A stretch of 64,000 nucleotides of DNA from assembly GCF_030160275.1 (NCBI RefSeq), contig NZ_BSOA01000049.1, positions 186,001 to 250,000 of the forward strand. The letters are read 5' to 3'. This stretch comes from Dyella flagellata. GTDB lineage: Bacteria; Pseudomonadota; Gammaproteobacteria; Xanthomonadales; Rhodanobacteraceae. Below, in pieces: positions 9,268-17,770 of the stretch. The notes below the pieces were generated by a model. It did not search any database. It had not been told where the DNA came from and saw only the letters and a list, made by a program, of their open reading frames with translations. The stretch's first letter is position 1; the number at the start of each line of letters is the position of its first letter. The translations under genes and the position numbers were made by a program.

Positions 9268-9956
9268 CACGGACGCCACCGGTAACCGACGCCATGCACG
9301 GTTTCAATGGCATCGAAATCCGGCGCCACGGCGATAAATTTCTTGCGAATGCGCTTGATGTGCGAGGTGATGGTGGCGTCATCCACCACCAACTCGGCTT
9401 CGCGCATCAGCTGGTCGCGGTTTTTCACGTGGCCGGGGAAGCGCACCAGGGTATGCACCATCCAGAACTCGGTCACGGTCAGCGGCACTTCCTCATCGTT
9501 CCAGGTAACGCGCATGCGCTCGGATTCGAGCTTCAGCGGACCGTGCCCGATCACGGTTTCACTAGAAGCTGGCGCCTTTAGCGATTCGATGCGGCGGAAC
9601 AGTGCGGCGATGCGCGCGGCCAGCTGGTGCAGGCTGGTGTCCTTGCTGAGGTAATCGTCGGCCCCCAGGCGCAGGCCGGAGATCACGTCGAAATCCGAAT
9701 CCCGCGCGGTGAGGAAGATGATCGGCAGCGTGGCCGATTTCGCGCGCAGCTCGCGGCAAAGATCGAAACCGCCTTCCGGCTCGTCGCCCAGGCCGATGTC
9801 GATGATGACCAGCTCGGGCAGGCGGATGGCGAAGGCGTTGGAGGCCTCCTGCCGCGAGCCGTAGCCGCGGGTGTCATAGCCGAAGCGGTTCAGGGCTTCG
9901 ACGTAATTGGCGCGGATAAGAGGTTCGTCTTCGACGATGGCGATGCTGCGTCCCAT
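9267..9956 (-). CDS. Pds-type response regulator (OmpR-like)
   Basis: 229 aa, receiver domain (IVEDEPLIRANY, phospho-acceptor Asp in VIIDIGLGDEPEGG, TARDSD, conserved Lys in DDYLSKD) plus a C-terminal winged-helix DNA-binding domain ending VHGVGYRWRP. The GLGDEPEGGFDLCRELRAKS block is characteristic of the proteobacterial dedicated-sortase response regulators. First gene of the three-gene operon with the secreted protein and the kinase. No binding site identified. Confidence 0.9.
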   Translation of the reverse strand: MGRSIAIVEDEPLIRANYVEALNRFGYDTRGYGSRQEASNAFAIRLPELVIIDIGLGDEPEGGFDLCRELRAKSATLPIIFLTARDSDFDVISGLRLGADDYLSKDTSLHQLAARIAALFRRIESLKAPASSETVIGHGPLKLESERMRVTWNDEEVPLTVTEFWMVHTLVRFPGHVKNRDQLMREAELVVDDATITSHIKRIRKKFIAVAPDFDAIETVHGVGYRWRP

Positions 9957-10135
9957 GTGGATTCCTCGTGAGGATGGCGCGCAGGGTGCTATGCGAGGGG
10001 CGCCAGCGCAAGCCGGGCGGCTTGCTTGCCCGCGTTATGCCACATTCTGTCGGCCGAACGCCCCGTGGGTGCCGGTGGCGACGCCCTGGCCGGGTGTTTG
10101 ATATTCCCAACACCACACCGCAACGAGCCAAATCC

Positions 10136-10249
10136 ATGCGCGCCGACCCCTCTATCGACCCCAACGCGGAACTACGTAGCTTCGAACCGCTGCGTGTGGT
10201 GCTGGCGCTGGGCTCTCTCTTGCTGGCCGCCCTGCTGTGTCTGCATTGA
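10136..10249 (+). CDS. Possible 37-aa single-TM small membrane protein
   Basis: Short frame beginning MRADPSIDPNAELRSFEPLR followed by one hydrophobic helix (VVLALGSLLLAALLCL) and a terminal His. It looks like a small membrane peptide rather than random sequence, but there is no strong Shine-Dalgarno. It lies upstream of a structured, terminator-ended segment on the same strand, so a small mRNA ending at 10437 is possible. No homologue recognised. Confidence 0.3.
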   Translation: MRADPSIDPNAELRSFEPLRVVLALGSLLLAALLCLH

Positions 10250-10251
10250 GT

Positions 10252-10437
10252 TTTGCTATGTGAAGCTGCTGTGGAAAGCCAAGGGCGCGACCGGCGCACA
10301 GGGATGGGTACCGGTCGCGCCACCCGGCGAGATGGATCTCGCCCACGGCACGCCAAGCCCTTCATCAAGCCATTTCCCGGTCAATGCTGGTCCTCTGACG
10401 TTCCTTCCCCTCCCTACCCCGGAGGGGATTTTTTTTT
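10252..10437 (+). ncRNA. Candidate structured RNA or structured 3' UTR
   Basis: Gene-free stretch with three strong hairpins in a row on the plus strand: an 11-bp perfect stem (10284-10294 with 10311-10321, 16-nt loop), an 8-bp perfect stem (10326-10333 with 10336-10343, loop GG), and a terminator (10407-10427) followed by nine T. GGA triplets sit in or at the ends of the apical loops. No known RNA family recognised. It could be an independent small RNA or the 3' UTR of the 37-aa frame. Confidence 0.4.
10407..10437 (+). terminator. Intrinsic terminator
   Basis: Perfect 7-bp stem CCCCTCC (10407-10413) with GGAGGGG (10421-10427), 7-nt loop, then A and a run of nine T. No annotated plus-strand gene of normal size precedes it. 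Confidence 0.75.
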
Positions 10438-10645
10438 CGCCCGGACGGGAACCATTCGAAGCGACCCCGGTCCGAATACCTGGCAGGCGCATAGTCCATT
10501 GCCGTGGAACTCGCCGAGGTCTGATTGACGGCCGAGCCTCCCGTCCTTCAGCCGCGTGCAGGCTGCAACTGCCGATGGTGTCTCCTCTAGCGTCGTTTCG
10601 ACGCCCCTCCAGCCCGGCACAGACTTCCCCCTGTGCCGGGTTTTC
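10438..10645 (+). other. Gene-free segment between two plus-strand terminators
   Basis: No convincing coding frame on either strand. Contains a hairpin near 10453-10476 (ATTCG...CGAAT enclosing GACC-CC-GGTC), a short CGTCG-TTT-CGACG hairpin just before the last terminator, and ends in that terminator. It could be a second short transcript or readthrough leader; no RNA family recognised. Confidence 0.3.
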
Positions 10646-10646
10646 T
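10613..10646 (+). terminator. Intrinsic terminator
   Basis: Perfect 10-bp stem CCCGGCACAG (10613-10622) with CTGTGCCGGG (10631-10640), 8-nt loop, then TTTTCT. It sits 18 bp beyond the end of the convergent rpe gene. Confidence 0.7.
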
Positions 10647-10663
10647 CTTGACTGCAAGCTGGA

Positions 10664-11332
10664 TCAGCCGATGGCGGCGCGCATCTTGCCGATTACGCTG
10701 GCGTAATCGGGCGCACCGAAGATGGCCGAGCCGGCCACGAAGGTGTCCGCGCCGGCAGCCGCGATCGCGGCGATGTTCTCCGCGCTGACACCACCGTCGA
10801 CTTCAAGGCGGATAGACCGCCCGCTGTCATCGATCAGGCGACGCACACGGCGCAGCTTCTCAAGCGCCTCGGGAATGAATTTCTGGCCGCCGAACCCTGG
10901 GTTCACCGACATGATCAGCACCAGGTCGAGCTTGTCCAGCACGTGGTCGAGCCAGTTCAGCGGCGTGGCCGGATTGAAAACCAGGCCCGCCTGGCAGCCA
11001 GCATCCTTGATCAGCCCGATGGTGCGATCCACATGCTCGCTCGCTTCCGGGTGGAAGCTGATCAGGCTGGCGCCCGCCTTGGCGAAATCCGGCGCGATGC
11101 GATCCACCGGCTTCACCATCAGGTGCACGTCGATCGGCGCGGCAATGCCGTAATCGCGCAGCGCCTTGAGCACCATCGGCCCCATGGTCAGGTTGGGCAC
11201 GTAATGGTTGTCCATCACATCGAAATGCACCCAGTCGCCCCCGGCAGCCAGCACCTTGGCGGTGTCTTCGCCGAGTCGGGCAAAATCGGCGGAGAGAATC
11301 GAGGGGGCGATGACGGGAGATTGTTTGCTCAT
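10664..11332 (-). CDS. rpe: Ribulose-phosphate 3-epimerase
   Basis: Interconverts ribulose 5-phosphate and xylulose 5-phosphate in the pentose phosphate pathway. 222 aa TIM barrel: [33 protein letters not shown] (metal-binding His and catalytic Asp), [23 protein letters not shown], and [11 protein letters not shown] with the second catalytic Asp. The start [13 protein letters not shown] was preferred over an ATG 12 codons upstream that adds a non-conserved Arg-rich stretch. It lies alone between terminators and djlA; tkt, a functional partner, is 3.5 kb away. Confidence 0.97.
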   Translation of the reverse strand: MSKQSPVIAPSILSADFARLGEDTAKVLAAGGDWVHFDVMDNHYVPNLTMGPMVLKALRDYGIAAPIDVHLMVKPVDRIAPDFAKAGASLISFHPEASEHVDRTIGLIKDAGCQAGLVFNPATPLNWLDHVLDKLDLVLIMSVNPGFGGQKFIPEALEKLRRVRRLIDDSGRSIRLEVDGGVSAENIAAIAAAGADTFVAGSAIFGAPDYASVIGKMRAAIG

Positions 11333-11428
11333 GGTTTTATCAAGGCGGGGAACGGGACGAAAGCTCAAGGGCGGAGCCGCCGCTCATTCTAACGGCACCG
11401 GCAGGCTTCCCGTTTCCTGCCCTCCCGC

Positions 11429-12235
11429 CTACTTAAAGCCGCGCTCGGCCTTGATCCGCTCGTACGCCGCATTGATTTCGCTGGCTCGCGCCTCGGCGCG
11501 CTTGCGCATCTCGTCCGGCAGGTCGCCCAGGCGATCGGGATGGTGCTCGGAAATCAGCTTGCGGTAGGCCCGCTTGATGGCGCGCTCATCGGTATCCCGC
11601 GTGATGCCCAGGACGGCGTAAGGATCAGGCCCTTGGGTGTTCCGCTGCGGGGGCACATAACCGCCGCCCGTGCCATAGGCACGCCCGTGCGCACCGGCGG
11701 CGCCCTGCCACACGTAGCCCTTCATCGCCATCAGGGCCATCAGTTCCATGTCGCTGATGCGCAGGGCAAAGGCGAGCTGCCGCAGGATCGCCATCTTTTC
11801 CGGCGACGGGCTGCCTTCGGCCAGCACCGTTTCAATCACCACGTCGACCAGGGGAAAGGCGTGATCGCGGCGCAGGCCCGCCCATTGGCGCAGCGCATTG
11901 ATCGGGCCGGTCACATCGAACTCGGGCTGCTTGCCCTGGTTGAACGCCTTGACCGCCTGCTGGCGCGCGTCCCCATCCAGCCCCATGCGTTGCATGATGC
12001 GTTCGGCGATGGCGATTTCCGCTTCGGATACGCGGCCATCGGATTTGGCAATGGCACCCAGCAATGCGAACAGCGGCGAGACATAGCCACCCGCCTCAGG
12101 GGTCGCCGCACGCCGCTGGCTATGCTGGAAATTGTCAAACATGAAGCCAACGATCGCGCCTACGCCCATGCTTATGAAGCCATGGCCAAGCACCAGGCCC
12201 GCCAGCGCAAAGCAGATGGTAAATGTATAGCTCAT
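11429..12235 (-). CDS. djlA: DjlA-type co-chaperone (TerB-like plus J domain)
   Basis: 268 aa: N-terminal TM helix (about 5-30), a central TerB-like helical domain (LLGAIAKSDGRVSEAEI), a linker, and a C-terminal J domain (DPYAVLGITRDTDERAIKRA, HPD motif in SEHHPDRLG). DjlA is an inner-membrane DnaK co-chaperone facing the cytoplasm. The start overlaps the cytochrome c stop (ATGA), so the two are coupled. Confidence 0.93.
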   Translation of the reverse strand: MSYTFTICFALAGLVLGHGFISMGVGAIVGFMFDNFQHSQRRAATPEAGGYVSPLFALLGAIAKSDGRVSEAEIAIAERIMQRMGLDGDARQQAVKAFNQGKQPEFDVTGPINALRQWAGLRRDHAFPLVDVVIETVLAEGSPSPEKMAILRQLAFALRISDMELMALMAMKGYVWQGAAGAHGRAYGTGGGYVPPQRNTQGPDPYAVLGITRDTDERAIKRAYRKLISEHHPDRLGDLPDEMRKRAEARASEINAAYERIKAERGFK

Positions 12236-12555
12236 GGGTGCGCTGCAGCCTGGGATTGCGGTACCTGTGCGCTATACCAGCGCGCCAGCTGGTCCAGCTC
12301 CGCGTCGCTGAGCGGGCCAATGGCGGCACGCATCAGCGGCACGTTGCGCGTGCCGTCGCGGTACTCCTTCAATGCCTGGCGCAGATAATCCAGCCGCTGC
12401 CCGGCGAGATTGGGGGCGCCAGGCATCTGCGCCATGCCGGTTTCTCCATGACAGGCCGCGCACAGGCCCAATCGCAGCGGCTTAGGCAGCGGATCGGCGG
12501 CAAGCGCCGGCAAGGCACAGGTCAAACCGAGTGCCGCGAACAGGACGAATCGCAT
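12232..12555 (-). CDS. Small secreted class I cytochrome c
   Basis: 107 aa with signal peptide (MRFVLFAALGLTCALPALAA) and a single haem-binding CAACH (residues 32-36); distal Met is probably in VPLMRAAIGPLSD. Periplasmic electron carrier of the cytochrome c4/c5-like single-domain type. The start was moved 10 codons in from the longest frame to the ATG that begins the signal peptide. Its stop overlaps the djlA start. Confidence 0.9.
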   Translation of the reverse strand: MRFVLFAALGLTCALPALAADPLPKPLRLGLCAACHGETGMAQMPGAPNLAGQRLDYLRQALKEYRDGTRNVPLMRAAIGPLSDAELDQLARWYSAQVPQSQAAAHP

Positions 12556-12655
12556 GGGGAGCACACAGGCATTAAAGTCATCCATTCTATAGCAGGGGTT
12601 CTCGCGTGCGCCGGCCGGTACAATAGTCCGCTTGTCTTAGCTTTCGGAGCGCGCC

Positions 12656-13552
12656 GTGCCCACCACCCTGCTGCAATCGAACCTGCCTGGCCTGGAGCTG
12701 ATCCATCGCGGCAAGGTGCGCGACGTCTACGCGCTGTCCGGCAACCGCCTGCTGATAGTCGCCACGGACCGCCTGTCCGCCTTCGATGTGGTGCTACCTG
12801 ATCCGATTCCCGGCAAGGGCGAGATGCTTACGCAGATCTCCAATTTCTGGTTCGGCAAAACCGCGCACATCGTGCCCAATCATCTGTTGCACACGCCATT
12901 GGAAGAAGTGCTGCCGCCCGGCACGGACCTCGCGCTGTACCACAAGCGCGCCGTGGTCACCAAGCGCCTGAAGCCGGTGCCGGTGGAAGCCATCGCGCGC
13001 GGCTACCTGATCGGCTCCGGCTGGAAGGATTACCAGGCCAGCGGTTCGCTGTGCGGTATCCAGCTGCCAGCCGGATTGCGCCAGGCCGAGCAATTGCCCC
13101 AACCGATCTTTACCCCATCGACCAAGGCGGCGGTGGGCGATCACGATGAAAACGTGAGCTTCGATGCCGTGATCGCGGCGGTCGGCCAGGACCTTGCCGA
13201 ACAAGTGCGCAATGCGACGCTGGCCATCTACCAGTGGGCCGCCGCCTACGCGGCCGAGCGGGGCATCATCATCGCCGACACCAAGTTCGAATTCGGCACC
13301 GACGAAGACGGCAAGCTATACGTGATGGATGAAATGCTCACCCCGGATTCCTCGCGCTTCTGGCCCGCCGACCAGTACCAGGTGGGAATCAGTCCGCCGA
13401 GCTACGACAAGCAGTTCGTGCGCGACTATCTGGAAACCCTGGACTGGAACAAGAAGGCGCCGGGACCGCAGGTTCCGGCGCAAGTGATCGCGGGCACTTC
13501 GGCCAAGTACGCCGAAGCGCTGCAGCGCCTGGCCGGCATTACGCTGGAATGA
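12656..13552 (+). CDS. purC: SAICAR synthase PurC
   Basis: Phosphoribosylaminoimidazole-succinocarboxamide synthase, purine step 8. 298 aa, the longer form typical of xanthomonads and yeast Ade1. Visible: [11 protein letters not shown] (ATP site), [38 protein letters not shown], and DTKFEFG with the later [12 protein letters not shown]. The start is GTG ([19 protein letters not shown]), preceded by a GGAG-like sequence. It heads a four-gene set in which every junction overlaps. Confidence 0.96.
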   Translation: MPTTLLQSNLPGLELIHRGKVRDVYALSGNRLLIVATDRLSAFDVVLPDPIPGKGEMLTQISNFWFGKTAHIVPNHLLHTPLEEVLPPGTDLALYHKRAVVTKRLKPVPVEAIARGYLIGSGWKDYQASGSLCGIQLPAGLRQAEQLPQPIFTPSTKAAVGDHDENVSFDAVIAAVGQDLAEQVRNATLAIYQWAAAYAAERGIIIADTKFEFGTDEDGKLYVMDEMLTPDSSRFWPADQYQVGISPPSYDKQFVRDYLETLDWNKKAPGPQVPAQVIAGTSAKYAEALQRLAGITLE

Positions 13553-13881
13553 ATGCCTGGCTCTGCCTTGGCGTGGCGATCCTCGCCGAGGTGATCGCCA
13601 CCAGTGCCCTGAAGGCGTCCGATGGCTTCAGTCAATGGGCGCCCAGCCTGGTGGTGATCGTCGGTTACGGCATCGCCTTCTTTTGCCTCAGCCTCGCCTT
13701 GCGTAATGTGCCGCTCGGCATTGCCTATGCGATCTGGTCCGGTGTGGGTACGGCACTTATCGCGCTGATCGGCACGGTGCTGTACAAGCAGAAGCTCGAT
13801 CCAGCCGCCCTGTTTGGGATCGCGCTGATCGTCGCGGGCGTGCTGGTACTGAACCTGTTTTCCAAGAACTCCGCGCACTGA
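13549..13881 (+). CDS. SMR-family small multidrug efflux / transport protein
   Basis: 110 aa, four TM helices, with the conserved membrane-embedded Glu in [18 protein letters not shown] (Glu near residue 14) and the family segment [18 protein letters not shown]. EmrE/SugE-like drug or guanidinium exporter in the inner membrane. Its ATG overlaps the purC stop (ATGA) and its stop overlaps the next start (TGATG), so it is translated from the purC transcript. The substrate is not predictable from sequence. Confidence 0.93.
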   Translation: MNAWLCLGVAILAEVIATSALKASDGFSQWAPSLVVIVGYGIAFFCLSLALRNVPLGIAYAIWSGVGTALIALIGTVLYKQKLDPAALFGIALIVAGVLVLNLFSKNSAH

Positions 13882-14369
13882 TGACGACCGCTTCCGGCCA
13901 ACGCAGCATGAGTGAGTGGCTGGCCAGCTACAGCCAGGACCATCAACACCCCATCAATCGCGTACTGCACTGGATCTGCGTGCCGCTGATCGTGTGGAGC
14001 GCGCTGGCCTTGCTATGGACCGCGCCGGTACCGGTAAGCCTGCTGCGCCCCGGGGCGTGGGCCGTGTTTGCGATCGTGCTAGCGTTCGCATGGTATTGGA
14101 AACGTTCGCATCGCCTGGGCGCCGCCTTGCTGATTGCGCTAGCGATCCTGGCGCTGATTTGCGCGTGGCTATGGGAGCCGCTAGGGCCGATGCGCATGCG
14201 CTGGCTTGCGGCGGGGGTATTTGCCGTCGCGTGGGTCGGACAATTCGTTGGCCACCTGTTCGAGGGAAGGCGGCCGAGCTTCTTTACCGACCTCGCCTAT
14301 TTACTGGTCGGCCCGGCGTGGCTGATGGATAAACTGTTGAACCGCATCGGCCTCAAGGAAAAACCATGA
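13881..14369 (+). CDS. DUF962 / Mpo1-like membrane protein
   Basis: 162 aa, about four TM helices. The N-terminal block EWLASYSQDHQHPINRVLHWI and the C-terminal WVGQFVGHLFEGRRPSFFTDL are the conserved parts of the DUF962/Mpo1 family; the yeast member is an iron-dependent dioxygenase in 2-hydroxy fatty-acid alpha-oxidation, and the conserved His residues are present here. Bacterial function is unproven. Third gene of the purC set. Confidence 0.85.
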   Translation: MTTASGQRSMSEWLASYSQDHQHPINRVLHWICVPLIVWSALALLWTAPVPVSLLRPGAWAVFAIVLAFAWYWKRSHRLGAALLIALAILALICAWLWEPLGPMRMRWLAAGVFAVAWVGQFVGHLFEGRRPSFFTDLAYLLVGPAWLMDKLLNRIGLKEKP

Positions 14370-14779
14370 CGGGTTTGCTCGCGCTGCTCAGCAGCCTGAT
14401 CTGGTGGGTCCTTTTCAGCAGCATTGGCGCGGTTGTGCCGAGCGCGATCGCCTGGATGGTGTTGCGTTGGAGCGAAAGCGCGGCAGTGGTATTCAACCGT
14501 ACTTATCTGGCATGCCTGGTCTGGAGCTCGTTGACGCTGTTGATGGGCGCGATGGCCGCGGCGCATGTTGGCGTCACCCGGCCGCCCTTCGGGCCTCTGC
14601 TTGCGAGCGGCGCGTTCAGGATATCGCTCGTGCTGTCGATGCTGATTGGCGTGCTTGCGTTGTGGCGCCTGATCCCGCGCGTGGATGCGCGGCGGATTCG
14701 CCTGGCTAGCGCATGCGTGGCGGTGGCCGTGGTGATGGCAGTCGTGTTTGGTATTGCGACTACGCTGGTAAGCGCTTGA
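14366..14779 (+). CDS. Small polytopic membrane protein of unknown function
   Basis: 137 aa, four predicted TM helices (about 5-30, 43-65, 80-100, 112-135). The start overlaps the previous stop (ATGA). No family recognised. Last gene of the purC set, followed at once by a long palindromic terminator. Confidence 0.8.
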   Translation: MTGLLALLSSLIWWVLFSSIGAVVPSAIAWMVLRWSESAAVVFNRTYLACLVWSSLTLLMGAMAAAHVGVTRPPFGPLLASGAFRISLVLSMLIGVLALWRLIPRVDARRIRLASACVAVAVVMAVVFGIATTLVSA

Positions 14780-14785
14780 TGCCTT

Positions 14786-14812
14786 GCCCTCTCCCCCGCA
14801 GGGGGAGAGGGC
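14786..14812. terminator. Palindromic bidirectional terminator-like hairpin
   Basis: Perfect 12-bp stem GCCCTCTCCCCC / GGGGGAGAGGGC around a 3-nt loop between the convergent purC set and tkt. No T run. Similar C-rich/G-rich hairpins occur at 43686-43715 and 49702-49734. Confidence 0.6.
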
Positions 14813-14829
14813 TTACATAAAGCCTCGCG

Positions 14830-16824
14830 TTAACCGACTACGCGCTTCACCGCATCCATCACATTCACCACGGTGAAACCAAAGTGCTCGAACAACGCAC
14901 CGGCCGGCGCGGAAGCGCCGAAGCTGGTCATGCCGATCACTTCGCCATCCAGGCCCACGTACTTGCGCCAGAAATCGGCACTCGCCGCTTCCACTGCGAC
15001 GCGCGCGCGGCACCAACCGGGCAATACGCCTTCGCGGTATTCCAGTGGCTGGGCATCGAACACTTCGTTGCAGGGCATCGACACCACACGCACCGGCACA
15101 TTCTGTTGCGCGAGCGTGCGCGCGGCTTCCATGGCCAGCTCGACTTCGGAACCGGTGGCGATCAGGATCGCCTTGAACTTGGTATCGGCCGGATCAAGCA
15201 ACACGTATGCGCCGCGCTTGATGTCGGCCAACTGCTGCGCTGTGCGCTGCTGATGCTTGAGCGTCTGGCGCGAGAAGATCAGGCAGGACGGACCGCGCTT
15301 GTGCTCGATCGCCTCCTTCCAGGACACCGCCGACTCCACCGCGTCGCACGGACGCCATAGGCGATTGTTCGGAATCAGACGCAGCGAGGCAAGATGCTCC
15401 ACCGGCTGGTGGGTGGGGCCGTCTTCGCCCAAACCGATCGAATCGTGCGTATACACGTGGATGGCATGCGAGGGAATCAGCGCACTCATACGCACCGCGT
15501 TACGGGCGTAGTCAGAGAAAACCAGGAACGTTCCATCGTAGGGAATGAAGCCGCCGTGCAACGCCAGACCGTTGGCGATCGCGCTCATGCCGAATTCGCG
15601 TACGCCATAGTGCACGTAGTTGCCATCTGCACCGGTGACGCTGCGGCTACCCTTCCACATGGTGAGATTGGAGCCGGCCAGGTCGGCCGAGCCGCCGACC
15701 ATTTCCGGTAGCAGCGGACCGAACGCATCCAGCGCCATCTGCGAGGCCTTGCGGGAGGCGACGTCGGGGCCGTCGGCCTGCACTTTTTCCACGTAAGCTT
15801 GCGACTGCTTGGCCCAGTCGGCCGGCAACTCGCCCGCCGTGCGACGGCGGAATTCCGCGGCAAGCTCCGGATACTCGGCCATGTACTTGGCGAACGCTTC
15901 GTTCCACTGCTGCTCGCGCTCGGCGCCGACTTTCTTCTTGTCCCAGGCCGCGTAGATGTCCTCAGGGATCTCGAAGGGCGGATGACGCCAGTCGAGTTCA
16001 TCGCGCGCGGCCACGATTTCGTCCTTGCCCAGCGGTGCGCCGTGCGATTCTTCCTTGCCCTGCTTATGCGGGGCACCGAAGCCGATGATGGTCTTGCAGC
16101 AGATCAGCGTAGGCTTTTCGTGCTGCGCCGTAGCGGCGGCGATCGCCTTCTTCACCGCTTCCGCATCGTGGCCGTCCACGCCACGAATCACGTTCCAGCC
16201 ATAGGCTTCGAAACGCTTGGGCGTGTCGTCGGTGAACCAGCCTTCCACTTCGCCGTCGATGGAGATGTTGTTGTCGTCGTAGATCGCGACCAGCTTGCCC
16301 AGCCTCCACGTGCCGGCCAGCGAGGCGGCTTCGTGCGAGACACCTTCCATCAGGCAGCCGTCACCCATGAACACGAACGTGTGGTGATCAACGATGGCGT
16401 GGCCGGGGCGATTGAAGTGCTCGGCGAGCAGCTTTTCCGCCAAGGCAAAACCGACCGAGTTGGCCAGGCCCTGGCCCAGCGGACCGGTGGTGGTTTCCAC
16501 GCCCGGGGTTTCGCTCGCTTCCGGGTGGCCGGCGGTCTTGGAATGCAGCTGACGGAAGCGCTTGAGCTGCGCCATCGGCAGATCGAAGCCGGTCAGGTGC
16601 AGCAGTGCGTATTGCAGCATCGAGCCGTGGCCGTTGGACAGCACGAAGCGGTCGCGGTTGGGCCATTTCGGGTTGCCGGGGTTGTACTTGAGGAAATCGT
16701 TCCACAGCACTTCGGCGATGTCGGCCATGCCCATCGGCATGCCAGGGTGACCGGACTTGGCTGCCTCCACGGCATCCATGGCAAGGGCGCGGACGGCGTT
16801 GGCGAGTACGCGGCGGGACGTCAT
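14830..16824 (-). CDS. tkt: Transketolase
   Basis: Thiamine-diphosphate enzyme moving two-carbon units in the pentose phosphate pathway. 664 aa, standard. Visible: [18 protein letters not shown], the ThDP motif [10 protein letters not shown]...[10 protein letters not shown], and the C-terminal-half block [18 protein letters not shown] with [14 protein letters not shown]. The start at [17 protein letters not shown] has a GGAG 9 bp upstream; nine extra codons of the longest frame were dropped. Monocistronic, convergent with the purC set. Confidence 0.97.
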   Translation of the reverse strand: MTSRRVLANAVRALAMDAVEAAKSGHPGMPMGMADIAEVLWNDFLKYNPGNPKWPNRDRFVLSNGHGSMLQYALLHLTGFDLPMAQLKRFRQLHSKTAGHPEASETPGVETTTGPLGQGLANSVGFALAEKLLAEHFNRPGHAIVDHHTFVFMGDGCLMEGVSHEAASLAGTWRLGKLVAIYDDNNISIDGEVEGWFTDDTPKRFEAYGWNVIRGVDGHDAEAVKKAIAAATAQHEKPTLICCKTIIGFGAPHKQGKEESHGAPLGKDEIVAARDELDWRHPPFEIPEDIYAAWDKKKVGAEREQQWNEAFAKYMAEYPELAAEFRRRTAGELPADWAKQSQAYVEKVQADGPDVASRKASQMALDAFGPLLPEMVGGSADLAGSNLTMWKGSRSVTGADGNYVHYGVREFGMSAIANGLALHGGFIPYDGTFLVFSDYARNAVRMSALIPSHAIHVYTHDSIGLGEDGPTHQPVEHLASLRLIPNNRLWRPCDAVESAVSWKEAIEHKRGPSCLIFSRQTLKHQQRTAQQLADIKRGAYVLLDPADTKFKAILIATGSEVELAMEAARTLAQQNVPVRVVSMPCNEVFDAQPLEYREGVLPGWCRARVAVEAASADFWRKYVGLDGEVIGMTSFGASAPAGALFEHFGFTVVNVMDAVKRVVG

Positions 16825-17099
16825 CAGGGGTATCTCCGGGGGCAGGCGCAAAAGGGCGTATTGTCGCTGATCGACGGCTTCCTGTCGTGCGACCCGAGGG
16901 ACCGGAAGAACCGGACTTTCCTGCGCGCCGAAGCACCACGGCGTGCAATCTTAATCAATTCTTAATACTGAACCAAGCAGTATTGAATCTATCGGGCACG
17001 TCCTTATCTCATGGCCACGCATCGCTCAAGCGTGCGTACGGACGCTCGGCTTCCCCCTCTGTGCCGGGCTTCCGATCCATGCATAACAAGGAGTACCCC

Positions 17100-17693
17100 A
17101 TGAAGAAGACGCTGTTCGCTGTTGCCCTGGCCGCCGTGGGCTTTGCCGCGGTACCCGCCGCTTTCGCACAAAATGCCTCCACGCCAACGGCTCAGCAGGG
17201 CTGGTATGCCGATGCCGAGGTCGGCTACGGCCAGATCAACAAGGGTCCGTACGATTCCAATGGCGATGCGATCGGCGGCCTCAAGGGCGGTTACCGCTTC
17301 GCGATCAATCCGGCCATGTCGGTCGGTGTGGAAGCCGGCTATGAGTATCTTGGCCGTATCGACGCTCGCGATTCGAATCAATCCTCGCTGCGCTCCAAGC
17401 TGTACGGTCCGACCCTCGGCGCGAACCTGCGCTACAACTTCACCCCCGACTGGTATGGCGAAGTGCGTGCCGGCGCCTTCTATGCCCAAGGCCAGGGTCT
17501 GACCGACAGCGTCAACTCGAGCTATCAGCGCTTCGATCGCACCCGCTACTACGCTGGCGTGGGCGTGGGCTACAACATCAGCCAGAACTGGAGCGTGGGC
17601 GTGAACTACAACTACTACGACGGTTCGGCCCGCAACCATGGCGTGCAGTTGCAGACCAATGCCTATACGGCTTCGGTGGAATATCGCTTCTGA
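17100..17693 (+). CDS. OmpA/OMP-beta-brl-type outer-membrane beta-barrel protein
   Basis: 197 aa with a clear signal peptide (MKKTLFAVALAAVGFAAVPA, cleavage near AFA|QN) and alternating amphipathic strands ending in the C-terminal Phe (EYRF) typical of outer-membrane barrels. Probably eight strands (GWYADAEVGYGQIN ... ASVEYRF). The start follows AAGGAG by 6 bp. The OMP_b-brl family is broad and the role is unknown; no OmpA peptidoglycan domain. The 275-bp upstream gap is AT-richer than average around 16950-17000 and probably holds the promoter. Confidence 0.87.
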   Translation: MKKTLFAVALAAVGFAAVPAAFAQNASTPTAQQGWYADAEVGYGQINKGPYDSNGDAIGGLKGGYRFAINPAMSVGVEAGYEYLGRIDARDSNQSSLRSKLYGPTLGANLRYNFTPDWYGEVRAGAFYAQGQGLTDSVNSSYQRFDRTRYYAGVGVGYNISQNWSVGVNYNYYDGSARNHGVQLQTNAYTASVEYRF

Positions 17694-17721
17694 TCGAGCG
17701 TGCTATCGGCTGCAAAACGAA

Positions 17722-17746
17722 AAGAGCGCCGTGCGGCGCTCTTTTC
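17722..17746. terminator. Bidirectional intrinsic terminator
   Basis: Stem AAGAGCGCC (17722-17730) with GGCGCTCTT (17735-17743), 4-nt loop GTGC, T-rich on one side and A-rich on the other. It sits between the converging OMP gene and fba. Confidence 0.8.
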
Positions 17747-17770
17747 TTATGCCTGCAGAGGCTGGGCTGA

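Noticed and set aside
10026-10706. 226-codon plus-strand frame over the structured region
   Set aside because: Crosses two terminators and strong hairpins, no start signal, no protein-like pattern.
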